This document shows positions 26,160 to 35,778 of a stretch of DNA of 64,000 nt, in pieces. Where the stretch lies: assembly GCA_017468435.1 (NCBI GenBank), contig JAFUIP010000011.1, positions 124,001 to 188,000 of the forward strand. Reading direction: 5' to 3'. This DNA is from Bacteroidales bacterium (GTDB taxonomy: Bacteria > Bacteroidota > Bacteroidia > Bacteroidales > UBA1402). The position numbers and the translations under genes are program-made. The first letter of the stretch is position 1. Each line of letters starts with the position of its first letter. The notes below the pieces were generated by a model that worked only from the letters and a program-made list of their open reading frames with translations, ran no database searches and was not told the DNA's origin.

Positions 26160-26915
26160 TTATCTTTGTTTGATAGCTTCGTAAATCATGATGCCGGCAG
26201 CTACCGAAACATTCAGGGAAGCAATGTTTCCGCGCATGGGTATTTGTACCAATTCGTCGCAAATGCGCAGGTTTTCCACCGCAATGCCTTCGTCTTCAGA
26301 TCCCATCACGATGGCCAAAGGTCCTTGATACTGAGCATCCGTGTAAGAAGCAGAAGCCTTTTCCGTGGCAGCCACCAAGTGAATACCTGAATCCTTCATG
26401 AATCGAAGCGCTTCGCGCAAACTGCTTTCGCGACAAACGGGCAAGGTATGCAAGGCTCCGGCCGATGTCTTGATGGCATCTGCATTGACGGTAACACTCT
26501 CGTTCATAGGAATAACGATGGCATCCACACCGGCGCAGGCGCAGGTTCTGGCAATGGCACCAAAATTGCGCACATCGGTCAGACGGTCGAGCACCACGAT
26601 GAAAGGATCCTTGCCTTCTTCGTACAAATTGGGAATAATCTGCTCCAGGCGCTGATAAGTAACCGGCGACATGAAAGCAATGACACCTTGATGATTTTTG
26701 GTGGTGATATGATTGAGTTTTTCCTGCGGAACGCGTTGCACAGGAATATTGCTGCCTTTGAGCGCGGCGAAAAGTTCTTTCGACAAATCGCCTTCGAGAT
26801 TCTTGCGAATCCAGATTTTATCTACATCCTTGCCGGCGGCAATGGCTTCCAATACGGCACGAATGCCGAAAATCATTTCGTTTCCTCCCCTGGGAGCAGG
26901 TCTTTTATAATACAT
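26160..26915 (-). CDS. rlmB: 23S rRNA (guanosine-2'-O)-methyltransferase RlmB
   Basis: 251 residues. SpoU/TrmH family with the trefoil-knot SAM site: motif 1 NFGAIARTCACAG, motif 2 VMGSEDEGI and motif 3 IPMRGNIASLNVSVAAG. An N-terminal substrate-binding domain (residues 10-85, beginning IFGIRAVLEAI) is the RlmB type. It acts on G2251 of 23S rRNA or an equivalent site. It lies 12 bases downstream of recN in the dnaN operon. Confidence 0.94.
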   Translation of the reverse strand: MYYKRPAPRGGNEMIFGIRAVLEAIAAGKDVDKIWIRKNLEGDLSKELFAALKGSNIPVQRVPQEKLNHITTKNHQGVIAFMSPVTYQRLEQIIPNLYEEGKDPFIVVLDRLTDVRNFGAIARTCACAGVDAIVIPMNESVTVNADAIKTSAGALHTLPVCRESSLREALRFMKDSGIHLVAATEKASASYTDAQYQGPLAIVMGSEDEGIAVENLRICDELVQIPMRGNIASLNVSVAAGIMIYEAIKQR

Positions 26916-26927
26916 AATGTTAATGAG

Positions 26928-28583
26928 TTAGCACGATTCCAATAATAATTTTGCATTGTCGAGGGCCGCCTGAGAAACACTGTCGCCACTGAGCATTTTG
27001 GCGAGCTCCTGCAGTCTTTCCTCCGGAAGCAACAAACGAGCATTGCTGATGGCCTGTTCGCCTTCTTCCGATTTATATACCTTATAATGATGTTCTCCTT
27101 TGGCGGCAATCTGAGGTAAGTGCGTGATACACAATACCTGTCTGTGCATGGCGATGGCTTGCATCAATTTAGCCATCTTGTGCGCGATTTCACCGGAAAC
27201 GCCGGTATCGATCTCGTCAAACAAAAGACAAGCGCAAGAACTCACTTCTGCCATCATTGCTTTGATACAGAGCATCAAACGAGAAATTTCACCACCGGAT
27301 GCGATTTGTGTGATCGATTGCACGGCCACATTTTTATTGGCCGAAAACAGGAAGGTCACTCGGTCGGCTCCGTTCTGATCGGCTTGTTTTTCTTCGATTT
27401 GTACTTGAAAACGCGCGTGCGGCATACCCAATTGTTGCAACTGCGTACACATATAGGTTTCCATATTTTTCACCACGGCGCGACGTTTCTTGCTCAATTT
27501 CGAAGCAGCAGACAAGACTTTTTGATGATACTCTTCCATTTTTTTCTTTGCTGCAGCCAAAGCTTCATCGCCTTGATCTATGTATTGCAGCTTGTCCGCC
27601 AAGGAAGTGGTCAGTTCCATCAAGGCTTCGACAGAATCACAATGATGTTTTCGTTGCAAGTCGTAAAGCAGGTTCAGACGATCTTCCACTTGCATGAGAG
27701 CTTGCGGATCTACCTCAGTTTGCTGGCTCCAGCGTTCCATGTCGCGTTGCAAGTCTTTCAGTTCGATCAGACAAGATTCCAAACGCTGATGCGCCTCTTC
27801 CATATCTGGAAATATCTTTTGCAACTGAGAGGCCGTATTCACCGCATTTTTCAACTGCGCACAGATACCCGTGGTGTCTGCACTTAAACCTTGTTCAATC
27901 GAGTCTAATCCGGCTTTGATGTCTTCGGCATGCGTCAACCATTCCCGCTGAGATTCCAGGGCTTCTTGCTCCCCTTCTTTCAGATGAGCATCGGCCAACT
28001 GGCTATATTGAAATTGCAGATAATCTTGTTCTTGACGTTGTTTTTGCAGGTTCTCTTCCAATGTCGCCGCCTCTTTGCGAGAATCTTCGTAAGCCTTGAA
28101 CAAGGCTTGATAAGCTTGCAACTCCGCTTGGTTTCCGGCAATCATATCCAGCACGTTCAGTTGGAAACTATCTTTCCCCAACCATAGGTTTTCGTGCTGA
28201 GAATGAATGTCAACCAAGATTTGTCCCAATTCTTTGAGTAGGTTTAACGAAACCGGTGAATCGTTCACGAAGGCCCTGGATTTTCCGTTGGCCGAAAGTT
28301 CGCGACGAATGACACAGGAACAAGGATCATATTCCAGGTCGTTGATTTCAAAAAAAGATTTTAGGCGCTCGATATCGGTAAATTCCGCTTCGAGCACACA
28401 TCGTTCGGCTCCCTCTTTGATAGATTTCAAATCGGCTCTCTGTCCGAGAATCAAGCCGAGAGCTCCAATCATCACCGACTTTCCCGCGCCGGTTTCGCCG
28501 GTGATCACCGACAATCCCTTATCGAAGGTCAGTTCGAGAGATTCTACCAATACATAATTGCTGATACTTAGTCTGTGTAACAT
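26928..28583 (-). CDS. recN: DNA repair ATPase RecN
   Basis: 551 residues. An SMC-like ATPase for double-strand break repair. Walker A is GETGAGKS (29-36), flanked by the conserved start LSISNYVLVESLEL. A long central coiled coil (about 155-355) leads to the C-terminal ABC signature region (ITQIASGGEISRLMLCIKAM) and Walker B (ACLLFDEIDTGVSGEIA). It lies immediately downstream of the DUF4835 gene (4 bases). Confidence 0.96.
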   Translation of the reverse strand: MLHRLSISNYVLVESLELTFDKGLSVITGETGAGKSVMIGALGLILGQRADLKSIKEGAERCVLEAEFTDIERLKSFFEINDLEYDPCSCVIRRELSANGKSRAFVNDSPVSLNLLKELGQILVDIHSQHENLWLGKDSFQLNVLDMIAGNQAELQAYQALFKAYEDSRKEAATLEENLQKQRQEQDYLQFQYSQLADAHLKEGEQEALESQREWLTHAEDIKAGLDSIEQGLSADTTGICAQLKNAVNTASQLQKIFPDMEEAHQRLESCLIELKDLQRDMERWSQQTEVDPQALMQVEDRLNLLYDLQRKHHCDSVEALMELTTSLADKLQYIDQGDEALAAAKKKMEEYHQKVLSAASKLSKKRRAVVKNMETYMCTQLQQLGMPHARFQVQIEEKQADQNGADRVTFLFSANKNVAVQSITQIASGGEISRLMLCIKAMMAEVSSCACLLFDEIDTGVSGEIAHKMAKLMQAIAMHRQVLCITHLPQIAAKGEHHYKVYKSEEGEQAISNARLLLPEERLQELAKMLSGDSVSQAALDNAKLLLESC

Positions 28584-28587
28584 GATA

Positions 28588-29484
28588 TTAGTTTTCTTTA
28601 ATGGCTTCTATACGACCACTTTGACCCGGATACAACTGCACCAGAAGGTCGTAAATGGCGTCTTTTTCTTTTTGGGGCGCTTTGGAATAAATTTGAATCA
28701 CTTCGTCCAACTTGGCATCAGAGAAATTGCTCAACAAAGGCGAACGGGCATCGTTGTTCTTGATGGTTTCCAACAAGGTCAAAGCCTTGCCGACATTGGC
28801 TCTCGCCTCTTCCATGTTGTCATACATCATGTCCAAGCCCAAACGATGATACTGATAAGCCAACTGTCTGTAAACCTGTTGCGTTTCGTTGGTAATAGCA
28901 TCCATCCAAGACCAGCAGTTGTTGTCGTCGGCATGCGCTTTCCAATTGTCGCCCAATGAGCCTTGTGCCTGGGTGACAATGTGTTGGGCTTGCTGGAAGA
29001 AAAATTCTCCACCCTTGGGTGAAAAAGTATCAAAATCCATTCCCATAATGAAATACACCCAGAAAACGATGGTTGCCGTCAGGTTATCGGAAATATTGTT
29101 GGGATTGTATTCTAAGGTCTGCCCCTCTTGATACTCAAATTCCAAAGATTGACGCAAATTCAAAATGGGCGAAACATAAGAAGCATTGAACACCGGCCGG
29201 CGCGACTGTATCTGCAATTCCACCGTGTGCACATTGTCTTCCGTTTTCTGGAAAATGAACATGAATCCACAATCGATTTTCTCTTGTCGTCCGAAAGTGA
29301 GTTCTGTCCAATGTTGCGTGTTGAGAAATTCCGTCAGGTTGTTCTTGAAACTTTCGTACACCGCCTTATCTGTACCACCAATTTGGTCCGTGTTGATTTG
29401 GACACGGCAATTCAGTTCCTGAGCTTTTAGGCAAAGGCTTTCTATCAAAAGACATAAGATACAGATTAAGAGGTTCTTTCTCAT
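28588..29484 (-). CDS. DUF4835 protein (PorD-type, type IX secretion-linked)
   Basis: 298 residues with an N-terminal signal peptide (MRKNLLICILCLLIESLCLK). The body begins LNCRVQINTDQI and has the conserved HWTELTFGRQEKIDCGFMF pattern of DUF4835. This family has been called PorD and linked to the Bacteroidota type IX secretion system; I am recalling that assignment without a check here. It sits between coaBC and recN, a common Bacteroidales order. No other type IX genes occur in the window. Confidence 0.85.
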   Translation of the reverse strand: MRKNLLICILCLLIESLCLKAQELNCRVQINTDQIGGTDKAVYESFKNNLTEFLNTQHWTELTFGRQEKIDCGFMFIFQKTEDNVHTVELQIQSRRPVFNASYVSPILNLRQSLEFEYQEGQTLEYNPNNISDNLTATIVFWVYFIMGMDFDTFSPKGGEFFFQQAQHIVTQAQGSLGDNWKAHADDNNCWSWMDAITNETQQVYRQLAYQYHRLGLDMMYDNMEEARANVGKALTLLETIKNNDARSPLLSNFSDAKLDEVIQIYSKAPQKEKDAIYDLLVQLYPGQSGRIEAIKEN

Positions 29485-29490
29485 ACGAAA

Positions 29491-30693
29491 TTAATTCAGA
29501 TGAAGGTTGTTCAAGAGATAATCCACGATGTCACGAGCCACTTCCTGCTTGTGCTTCAGAGGATAATCCAAAGTTTCTGTGGCAGAAATGATGCTCACTT
29601 TGTTGGTGTCGTGGCGGAATCCGGCACCCTTGTCCTGCAAGGAATTCAGCACGATAGCATCCAAGTTCTTCTTTTGCAGTTTGTTTTGAGCATTGCTCAT
29701 CTCGTTATGCGTTTCCAGGGCAAAGCCAATCAACTTCTGATCTGCCGTCTTTATTCTACCCAAAGCAGCTGCAATATCCTGATTAGGCGTTAATTGTATG
29801 CACAAATCTTCGGCACCTCGCTTTATTTTCTGATCGGCTACGCAGATGGGTTTGAAATCGGCCACGGCAGCGCAAAGAATGCCGACATCGCAAGTGGGAA
29901 ATTCCTTCATGCAAGCTTCATACATTTCATCAGCGCTCTCGATATCAATGCGTTGGATGTTTCCGGCAGGCGTTTCCAATTGAACGGGCCCCGAAATAAG
30001 GCAAACTTCAGCTCCACGACGAGCGCATTCTCCGGCCAAGGCATAAGCCATCTTGCCGGAAGAATAATTGCCGATAAAACGCACAGGATCAATCTTTTCG
30101 TAAGTTGGACCGGCAGTAATGAGAACACGCTTTCCGCTCATTTCAGCAACTTGAGCAAAATATTGTTCTAAATACTCCACAATGGCTTCCGGTTCCTCCA
30201 TTCTGCCCTTGCCTTCCAGTCCACTGGCCAATTCGCCGAATCCGGGTTCAATGATGTGATTGCCATAGGATTGAAGCAGTTTCAGGTTGGCTTGTGTGCT
30301 GGGATGCTTGTACATATCCAGGTCCATGGCCGGCGAAACAAAGACCGGTGCCTTCATCGACAGATAGGTGGTAATGAGCATATTGTCAGCTACGCCATGA
30401 GCCATTTTGCCGATGGAGGCAGCCGTGGCGGGCGCAATGAGCATGGCATCTGCCCAGAGTCCCAAATCTACATGGCTGTGCCATTGGCCATCGTTGGCAG
30501 CGAAAAACTCGCTCACCACGGGCTTTCCCGACAAGGGCGACAAGGTGACCGGTGTAATGAATTCTTTGGCAGCCGGTGTCATCACCACTTGCACTTCTGC
30601 CCCTTTCTTTACCAAAAGACGCAAGAGATAGGCCGCCTTGTAGGCCGCGATGCTTCCGGTGATGCCCAATACGATATGCTTTCCTTGTAACAT
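29491..30693 (-). CDS. coaBC: Bifunctional CoaBC: phosphopantothenoylcysteine synthetase/decarboxylase
   Basis: 400 residues. The N-terminal flavoprotein domain (1-180, start GKHIVLGITGSIAAYKAAYL) is the CoaC decarboxylase, with the SPAMDLDMY segment near the substrate site. The C-terminal half (from about 185, VLITAGPTYEKIDPVRFIGN) is the CoaB ligase with the dimer-interface NYSSGKMAYALA. Together they make 4'-phosphopantetheine in CoA synthesis. It lies 2 bases after the exonuclease gene. Confidence 0.95.
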   Translation of the reverse strand: MLQGKHIVLGITGSIAAYKAAYLLRLLVKKGAEVQVVMTPAAKEFITPVTLSPLSGKPVVSEFFAANDGQWHSHVDLGLWADAMLIAPATAASIGKMAHGVADNMLITTYLSMKAPVFVSPAMDLDMYKHPSTQANLKLLQSYGNHIIEPGFGELASGLEGKGRMEEPEAIVEYLEQYFAQVAEMSGKRVLITAGPTYEKIDPVRFIGNYSSGKMAYALAGECARRGAEVCLISGPVQLETPAGNIQRIDIESADEMYEACMKEFPTCDVGILCAAVADFKPICVADQKIKRGAEDLCIQLTPNQDIAAALGRIKTADQKLIGFALETHNEMSNAQNKLQKKNLDAIVLNSLQDKGAGFRHDTNKVSIISATETLDYPLKHKQEVARDIVDYLLNNLHLN

Positions 30694-30695
30694 AA

Positions 30696-31472
30696 TTAAA
30701 ACAAAGTGTTTTGGGTGTTAAGACGAATTCTAGTCAATACTTGTTTGGTGTTCAGGGCAAAATCGCCTTGCATCATCCAGGAATAATAACCGGGATCTCT
30801 GCGAAGCACTTCTTGCACAGGGACATCCTTGTATTTACCGAAATTGAATACTTCTTCGTTTTTGTCGTTATATACAATGCGTCCGGCGAAATCCACGTTT
30901 CTGCTTTGGCGGGAGAAATCGGCCAGGAAATTCACATCGTTCTCCAAAACATCGGAATAATGATCGAGCTGAGCCTTCAAGACTTCGTATGTAGCCAGCG
31001 TATCGGCTTGTGCACCATGAGCGCCTTCCAATTCCTTGCCACAATAAAAACGATAAGCTGCGCTCAAAGTGCGTTGTTCCATCTTATGGAAAATCACCTG
31101 AACGTCAATCATTTTTCTTGCACTTAAATCGATGTCGATGCCGTGACGCAAAAATTCTTCGGCCAATAAAGGAATGTCAAAACGATTCGAATTGAAACCG
31201 GCCAAGTCGCAACCCTTGATATCGTGGGCGATTTCCTTGCCAATTTCCTTGAACGTGGGACAATCCTTCACGTCTTCATCGCTGATATGATGCACGGCTG
31301 TTGCGCCCGCAGGAATGGGAATCATGGGATTCACTCGGAAGGTTTTGCATTCTTCCTTGCCGTTGGGAGAAACTTTCAGATAGGAAATCTCCACGATACG
31401 GTCGTACACCACATTGGTGCCGGTGGTTTCCAAATCGAAGAAAACGATGGGATTTTTAAGATTCAGTTTCAT
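30696..31472 (-). CDS. DnaQ-like 3'-5' exonuclease
   Basis: 258 residues. DEDDh exonuclease domain (about 8-165): D-E pair in FFDLETTG, second Asp in LAGFNSNRFDIPLL, and H-D in HGAQADTLATYEVL. The C-terminal 60 residues (VFNFGKYKDVPVQEVL) form a small extra domain seen in similar Bacteroidota exonucleases. It lies directly downstream of dnaN, which supports a role as an epsilon-like proofreading or repair nuclease. No polymerase gene is in the window. Confidence 0.93.
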   Translation of the reverse strand: MKLNLKNPIVFFDLETTGTNVVYDRIVEISYLKVSPNGKEECKTFRVNPMIPIPAGATAVHHISDEDVKDCPTFKEIGKEIAHDIKGCDLAGFNSNRFDIPLLAEEFLRHGIDIDLSARKMIDVQVIFHKMEQRTLSAAYRFYCGKELEGAHGAQADTLATYEVLKAQLDHYSDVLENDVNFLADFSRQSRNVDFAGRIVYNDKNEEVFNFGKYKDVPVQEVLRRDPGYYSWMMQGDFALNTKQVLTRIRLNTQNTLF

Positions 31473-31487
31473 ACGCAGTGAGCCACA

Positions 31488-32630
31488 TTAAGCTTTAATC
31501 ATCATAGGCATCAACAGCATCAGCAAATCTTCGCCATCATTGTTTTCGGAAGGCATGACCAAAGCAGCGCGTGCGGCGTCTGAAAGTTTGATGATCACGT
31601 CCTTGGTTTCGATATTGCTGAGCATGGTCATCAAGAAAAGCGCCTTGAAACCGATAACGATGCCATCTCCATCATATTGACAAGGAACATTTTCCTGAGC
31701 AGATGTAGAGAAGTCTATATTTTGAGCCGAAATCTGAATATTGTTGTCCTTGATTTCCAAACGGATCAGACCGGTGGCTTCGTCCGTGCAAAGAGAAACG
31801 CGCTTCAAAGCCGAGAGCATGGTCAGACGATCCACCCAAATGGTGTAAGGATTGTTCTGAGGAATAACGGCGTTGTAGTTGGGGAAACGGCCTTCGATAA
31901 GCAATGAAGAGACGCTATAGTCGGGCAAGTGCATCATCCAGCTCTTTTCGCCGAACACAAGTTGAATATCGCAGTTTTCCTTGGCCAAAATCATTTTCAG
32001 AATGTTCAAGGGTTTTTTGCGGAGAATCAGCAAAGACGAATCGCCCTCGGTGATCTTGCCGCTGAACTTACTGTTTTTCAGGCGAACCAATTTGTGCGCA
32101 TCGGTGGCCACGAAGGTGATGTCCTGAGCCGTTACATCCAATACCACACCGTTCATGACAGGACGTAAAACATCGTCGCCCGTAGCGAACATAGTTGACG
32201 AAATGCCCTTGAGCAAGGTTTCCGAGTTGATGCTCAATTCACATCTGACATCAGAAACAGGTTTCAGGTTGGGATATTCGTCGCTGTTCAAAGAGGTTGC
32301 TGCGAAATTGAAAGTACCGTTGCGATACAAAATATTGACGGCTAAAGTATCTTTATCCACTTCGATGCGGACCGGCTGTTCGGACAATTCCTTGATGGAA
32401 TCGTAAAAACTCTTGGCAGGAATCGTAAAGTTGAAGTTTTCGTCTGCGTCGATAAGATCCATGCGAGAGACGATGGTGGTTTCCTGGTCCGAGGCGCGGA
32501 TAAGCAATTTATTGTCTTCGACGGTCAGGAGAAAGTCACTCAAGATGGGCAAAGAAGCATTGGGCACAATAATTTTGCTCATGATTGCCAAGCGGCTGTT
32601 CAATTCTGAACTTGATACTGTAAATCTCAT
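31488..32630 (-). CDS. dnaN: DNA polymerase III beta clamp
   Basis: 380 residues, near the family length. Three repeated clamp domains of about 125 residues each form the ring that tethers DNA polymerase III. The start MRFTVSSSELNSRLAIMSKI and the C-terminal LLMLLMPMMI (usual PMRI region) are typical. It is the first gene of the leftward run dnaN-exonuclease-coaBC-DUF4835-recN-rlmB-permease. A TAnnTTTG element lies upstream. dnaN is not next to dnaA here, as is normal in Bacteroidales. Confidence 0.96.
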   Translation of the reverse strand: MRFTVSSSELNSRLAIMSKIIVPNASLPILSDFLLTVEDNKLLIRASDQETTIVSRMDLIDADENFNFTIPAKSFYDSIKELSEQPVRIEVDKDTLAVNILYRNGTFNFAATSLNSDEYPNLKPVSDVRCELSINSETLLKGISSTMFATGDDVLRPVMNGVVLDVTAQDITFVATDAHKLVRLKNSKFSGKITEGDSSLLILRKKPLNILKMILAKENCDIQLVFGEKSWMMHLPDYSVSSLLIEGRFPNYNAVIPQNNPYTIWVDRLTMLSALKRVSLCTDEATGLIRLEIKDNNIQISAQNIDFSTSAQENVPCQYDGDGIVIGFKALFLMTMLSNIETKDVIIKLSDAARAALVMPSENNDGEDLLMLLMPMMIKA

Positions 32631-32709
32631 AATGTTAGCGTATTAATTGTTATTATTTTCTTTCTGAATTCTTTCTTAATGCGGGTTGGAATCTTCCGGC
32701 TCAGACAAA

Positions 32710-32717
32710 CAAAGATA
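32710..32717 (-). promoter_or_regulatory. -7 promoter element for the dnaN operon
   Basis: Minus-strand TATCTTTG matches TAnnTTTG and lies 79 bases before the dnaN ATG, close after the murB stop codon. Confidence 0.55.
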
Positions 32718-32724
32718 GCGTATT

Positions 32725-33738
32725 TTATTTCAAAATCACCACCTCCGGGTACAATTTTATATGGAATTTTTCCTCCACATCGGCAGCAATTTTTTCATAC
32801 AGACGATAGATGTCTTCTCCATGGGCATTTCCGTGATTGACAAGCACCAGCGCCTGCGTTTCGCAAACTCCTGCATCACCTTCGCGATAGCCCTTCCAAC
32901 CGGCTTTATCGATAAGCCAAGCTGCTGAAATCTTGACACTTCCATCCTTCTGTGGCCATGACGGCATATCGGGATAATCGGCTTGTAAGGCTGCGAAATC
33001 GGCCTGCGGAATACAGGGATTCTTAAAGAAACTGCCGGCATTGCCCAATTTGTCGGGATCAGGTAACTTGCTGTTCCTGATTGACAAAACCGCTTGGCGA
33101 ACATTGGACAAAGAGACTTCTCCCAAAGCTTCCACTTCTTCTTTCAGTTTTCCATAATCCAAACAGAACGAAGGTTTTTTGCTCAATCTGAAGTGCACGT
33201 AGCAAACAATGTACAGCTCTTTCCAATCTTCTTTGAAACGACTCATGCGATAGCCGAAACAACATTCTTCGGCTTTGAGGGTCTTCAATTGCAGCGTTTC
33301 ACGGTCGAATACCTGCACGGCCTCGATGCAATCTTTGGCTTCCACGCCGTAGGCACCGATGTTTTGCACAGGACTGGCTCCCACTTCTCCGGGAATGCCC
33401 GAAAGATTTTGCAATCCGCCCCAGCCTTTTTCCACCGTCAATGCCACCCATTCATCCCAATTGATGCCGGCTCCGGCTTGTAGCAGAAGGCTGTCTTCGT
33501 CTTCTTCCAGAATCTTCCAATCTTTGATGCAGGAATGCAGCAAAATCCCCTCATAATCTTTGCAGAAAAGCAAATTGCAACAGCCGCCCACGGGCATGAT
33601 AGGCAAGGCGAAATCGTTGGCTTCCACGAGAATCTGACGCAGTTCATCCACATGGGCATATTCTACCCAATACTCGGTTTTTGCCGGGCAATGAAAACTA
33701 TGTTTATCTTGTAAATCAATATCTTTCTGAATCAACAT
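32725..33738 (-). CDS. murB: UDP-N-acetylenolpyruvoylglucosamine reductase
   Basis: 337 residues from ATG at 33738. A longer reading frame exists upstream, but it would contain the -7 promoter element, so the shorter start is chosen. FAD-binding PCMH domain: PVGGCCNLLF and LLHSCIKDWKI; catalytic Ser region NAGSFFKNPCIP; last half has the MurB C-terminal domain (ISAAWLIDKAGWKGYREGDA). Reduces enolpyruvyl-UDP-GlcNAc to UDP-MurNAc in peptidoglycan synthesis. It is of the Gram-negative (type I) form. Confidence 0.95.
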   Translation of the reverse strand: MLIQKDIDLQDKHSFHCPAKTEYWVEYAHVDELRQILVEANDFALPIMPVGGCCNLLFCKDYEGILLHSCIKDWKILEEDEDSLLLQAGAGINWDEWVALTVEKGWGGLQNLSGIPGEVGASPVQNIGAYGVEAKDCIEAVQVFDRETLQLKTLKAEECCFGYRMSRFKEDWKELYIVCYVHFRLSKKPSFCLDYGKLKEEVEALGEVSLSNVRQAVLSIRNSKLPDPDKLGNAGSFFKNPCIPQADFAALQADYPDMPSWPQKDGSVKISAAWLIDKAGWKGYREGDAGVCETQALVLVNHGNAHGEDIYRLYEKIAADVEEKFHIKLYPEVVILK

Positions 33739-33757
33739 AAGCCATAAATTAATCTTG

Positions 33758-33765
33758 CGAAGATA
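33758..33765 (-). promoter_or_regulatory. -7 promoter element for murB
   Basis: Minus-strand TATCTTCG, one base from TAnnTTTG, 19 bases before the chosen murB start. Divergent from the element at 33789. Confidence 0.5.
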
Positions 33766-33788
33766 AGTATAATCTTGCAATAATTAAG

Positions 33789-33796
33789 TACATTTG
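33789..33796 (+). promoter_or_regulatory. -7 promoter element for the glycosyltransferase
   Basis: TACATTTG matches TAnnTTTG, 19 bases before the ATG. Confidence 0.5.
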
Positions 33797-33815
33797 CGCA
33801 CTATCTTTCTTTGTT

Positions 33816-34754
33816 ATGATATCAGTTGTCATTCCAGTTTTCAATCGCGCCAATACGCTGATGCGATGCCTTCAATCTTTTGAGCAGCAAGCATTTCGCC
33901 CGCTCGAACTGATTTTGGTGGACAATAATTCACAAGACAACTCCTATCAGCTTTGCCTTGATTTCCAGGCAAAGTACCAATCGGACAATTTTCAGATCAA
34001 GGTGTTGCGCGAAACAAAGACCGGTGCTTGTGCGGCACGCAATGCGGGGCTGAGAGCGGCCGGTGGCGATTATCTCTATTTTTTCGATTCTGACGATGAA
34101 GTCTATCCTGAAATGTTTCCCTATCTCGATGCCCTCATCAAAGCCTATCCGCAAAAGGCTATGATCTTGATGCGCAGTCATTTGGAAACTGCCGGAAAGA
34201 AGCGTCTGCATCCTAAGCGCTGTGCTGTCGATGCGGCCCAGCATTTAGTGGACCCCTTGGTGGTGACGCATTCTTTTTTGCTTCGTCGTAAGTCCCTGGA
34301 AAACATTCCGATATGGAATGAGGAACTATCGCGCTGGCAAGATTTCGATTATGCTTTCAAGTTGTTGTGGCTCTTGCGCAACGAGGATATCCTCTTCGCA
34401 GACAAGGCTTTGTATTTGATTCATGCTTCCGAAGATTCCATTTCTGGATTCTCCTACTCGAAAGATGCCGAAGCGCTTGAAAATGCCTTGGCTTCCATTG
34501 AAAGATTTATCGAGGAGAACGATGCTGACAATGAAAGACTCCGCGCGGCTTTGGCTTTTAGAAAAGTTTCGCTCGCGGCTTTGTTACTGGCTGAAAACAC
34601 TTTGGCGGCACAAGACTTGGAGACCTGGGAAGCGTACGCACACCAATCCATTCGCGCGGCATCAAAAAAATACCGCCCCTTGCTGCGTTTGCACTTGGCT
34701 TACAGCAAAAGAGGCGGTAGAGGTTTCTGGAGAATTTTCTCCCTGTTTATCTAA
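33816..34754 (+). CDS. Family 2 glycosyltransferase
   Basis: 312 residues. GT-A fold: N-terminal MISVVIPVFNRANTLMRCL, the nucleotide-sugar site LILVDNNSQDNS, AARNAGLRAAGGDYLYFFDSDDE with the DxD motif, and ELSRWQDFDYAFKLLW in the acceptor half. The last 70 residues are helical and the protein has no membrane helix at its start. It transfers a sugar to a lipid, protein or polysaccharide acceptor, not identified. It stands alone between divergent murB and convergent pectinesterase. Confidence 0.9.
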   Translation: MISVVIPVFNRANTLMRCLQSFEQQAFRPLELILVDNNSQDNSYQLCLDFQAKYQSDNFQIKVLRETKTGACAARNAGLRAAGGDYLYFFDSDDEVYPEMFPYLDALIKAYPQKAMILMRSHLETAGKKRLHPKRCAVDAAQHLVDPLVVTHSFLLRRKSLENIPIWNEELSRWQDFDYAFKLLWLLRNEDILFADKALYLIHASEDSISGFSYSKDAEALENALASIERFIEENDADNERLRAALAFRKVSLAALLLAENTLAAQDLETWEAYAHQSIRAASKKYRPLLRLHLAYSKRGGRGFWRIFSLFI

Positions 34755-34782
34755 ATTGTTTTCTGAACTGTGTTGCTGAAAA

Positions 34783-35778
34783 TTATTTCTTCAACAACAG
34801 CGGATTCCAATCGCCCATCACATTTTCGAGGGTATATTCCTTGGCTTCCTTCTTTGTCAGTTGCTTAGACCATGCCACGCGCTTGTCGTAGGCAGCACCT
34901 TCGCCCGTGTTTTCAAATTCATAGTAGCGGGCAGTCTGTTCGTTTTCGGCCTTTCCCCAATTGTGCCAACCTTCGGGACGCATGAAAGAACCCATGTCGC
35001 AATGCATGAAAAGCGTCATGCCATATTGACGCCAAGGACGTCCGAGGTACATTTTCTTTACAATGTCTGCTGCCGTAATCTTGCAATTGTTGAAGATGTA
35101 ACCATACTTCACGTATTCGGGCGTAGAAGCAGCCGTGATGTAAGAATCGCGTTTGCAGTGGAGCTGACAAGCTTCGAACCAAGCCGTCGAAGGACCGAAA
35201 ATATAGTCGGTAGTGCCTTCTATGTAGCAGTTTTCGAAATAGTTGCGCGTTTGTTCACGTCCGGTGTAGATGGTATCCTGGTTGCCCAGAATATTGCAAT
35301 TGAAGAAAGCTACTCTGTCGCCTTCCACGTGCAATGCCACGGCCTGGCCTTTCTGCTCGGCATTGTTTTCGATGGTCAGGTTCTGGAAGGTGATGTCATT
35401 GCCTTGAACCAAAACCGTATGCGTGCGGAAAGTGCCCATCTTCATGGCCGTGCCGGGAATGTTGATATTGGCATGATCGTCGTAAGTGATGATGGTGTTT
35501 TCTTTGTCTTCACCGATGAAATCCACGTTGGTAATCCAAGTATGGACGGTCACTTTTTCTTTGTAAACACCTTTCTTGATGTAAACCACCGTACGTTCGC
35601 CGGGCTTGAAAGCGCGGATAGATTCAATGGCGTCCTGGATGTTTCTGAAATCGCCTGAACCATCGCGAGCCACTACAATGTCGTACTTCTTCGTTTCAGC
35701 AGCCTTTTCTTGTGCGGAAACCGTGAACCCCATGGCCATCAAGCCAAGAGTCAACAAAAATAATCTGATCGTTTTCAT
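34783..35778 (-). CDS. Secreted pectinesterase (CE8)
   Basis: 331 residues from ATG at 35778, which starts a clean signal peptide (MKTIRLFLLTLGLMAMGFTV, then SAQ). The upstream in-frame ATG would add residues inside glnN. Right-handed beta helix of carbohydrate esterase 8: VARDGSGDFRNIQDAI near the start, catalytic Asp region NCNILGNQDTIYTGREQTRN and CYIEGTTDYIFGPSTAWFE, and the catalytic Arg in LGRPWRQYG. It de-methylesterifies pectin in the periplasm or outside. The ATG overlaps the glnN TAA by one base, so it is translationally coupled to glutamine synthetase. Confidence 0.93.
   Translation of the reverse strand: MKTIRLFLLTLGLMAMGFTVSAQEKAAETKKYDIVVARDGSGDFRNIQDAIESIRAFKPGERTVVYIKKGVYKEKVTVHTWITNVDFIGEDKENTIITYDDHANINIPGTAMKMGTFRTHTVLVQGNDITFQNLTIENNAEQKGQAVALHVEGDRVAFFNCNILGNQDTIYTGREQTRNYFENCYIEGTTDYIFGPSTAWFEACQLHCKRDSYITAASTPEYVKYGYIFNNCKITAADIVKKMYLGRPWRQYGMTLFMHCDMGSFMRPEGWHNWGKAENEQTARYYEFENTGEGAAYDKRVAWSKQLTKKEAKEYTLENVMGDWNPLLLKK

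Noticed and set aside
32725-33780. Longer start for murB at 33780
   Set aside because: It would place the -7 element inside the gene; MurB alignments begin near the start chosen at 33738.
34861-35658. Open frame antisense to the pectinesterase (265 codons)
   Set aside because: The CE8 active-site motifs are on the minus strand; the frame has no start context or motif.
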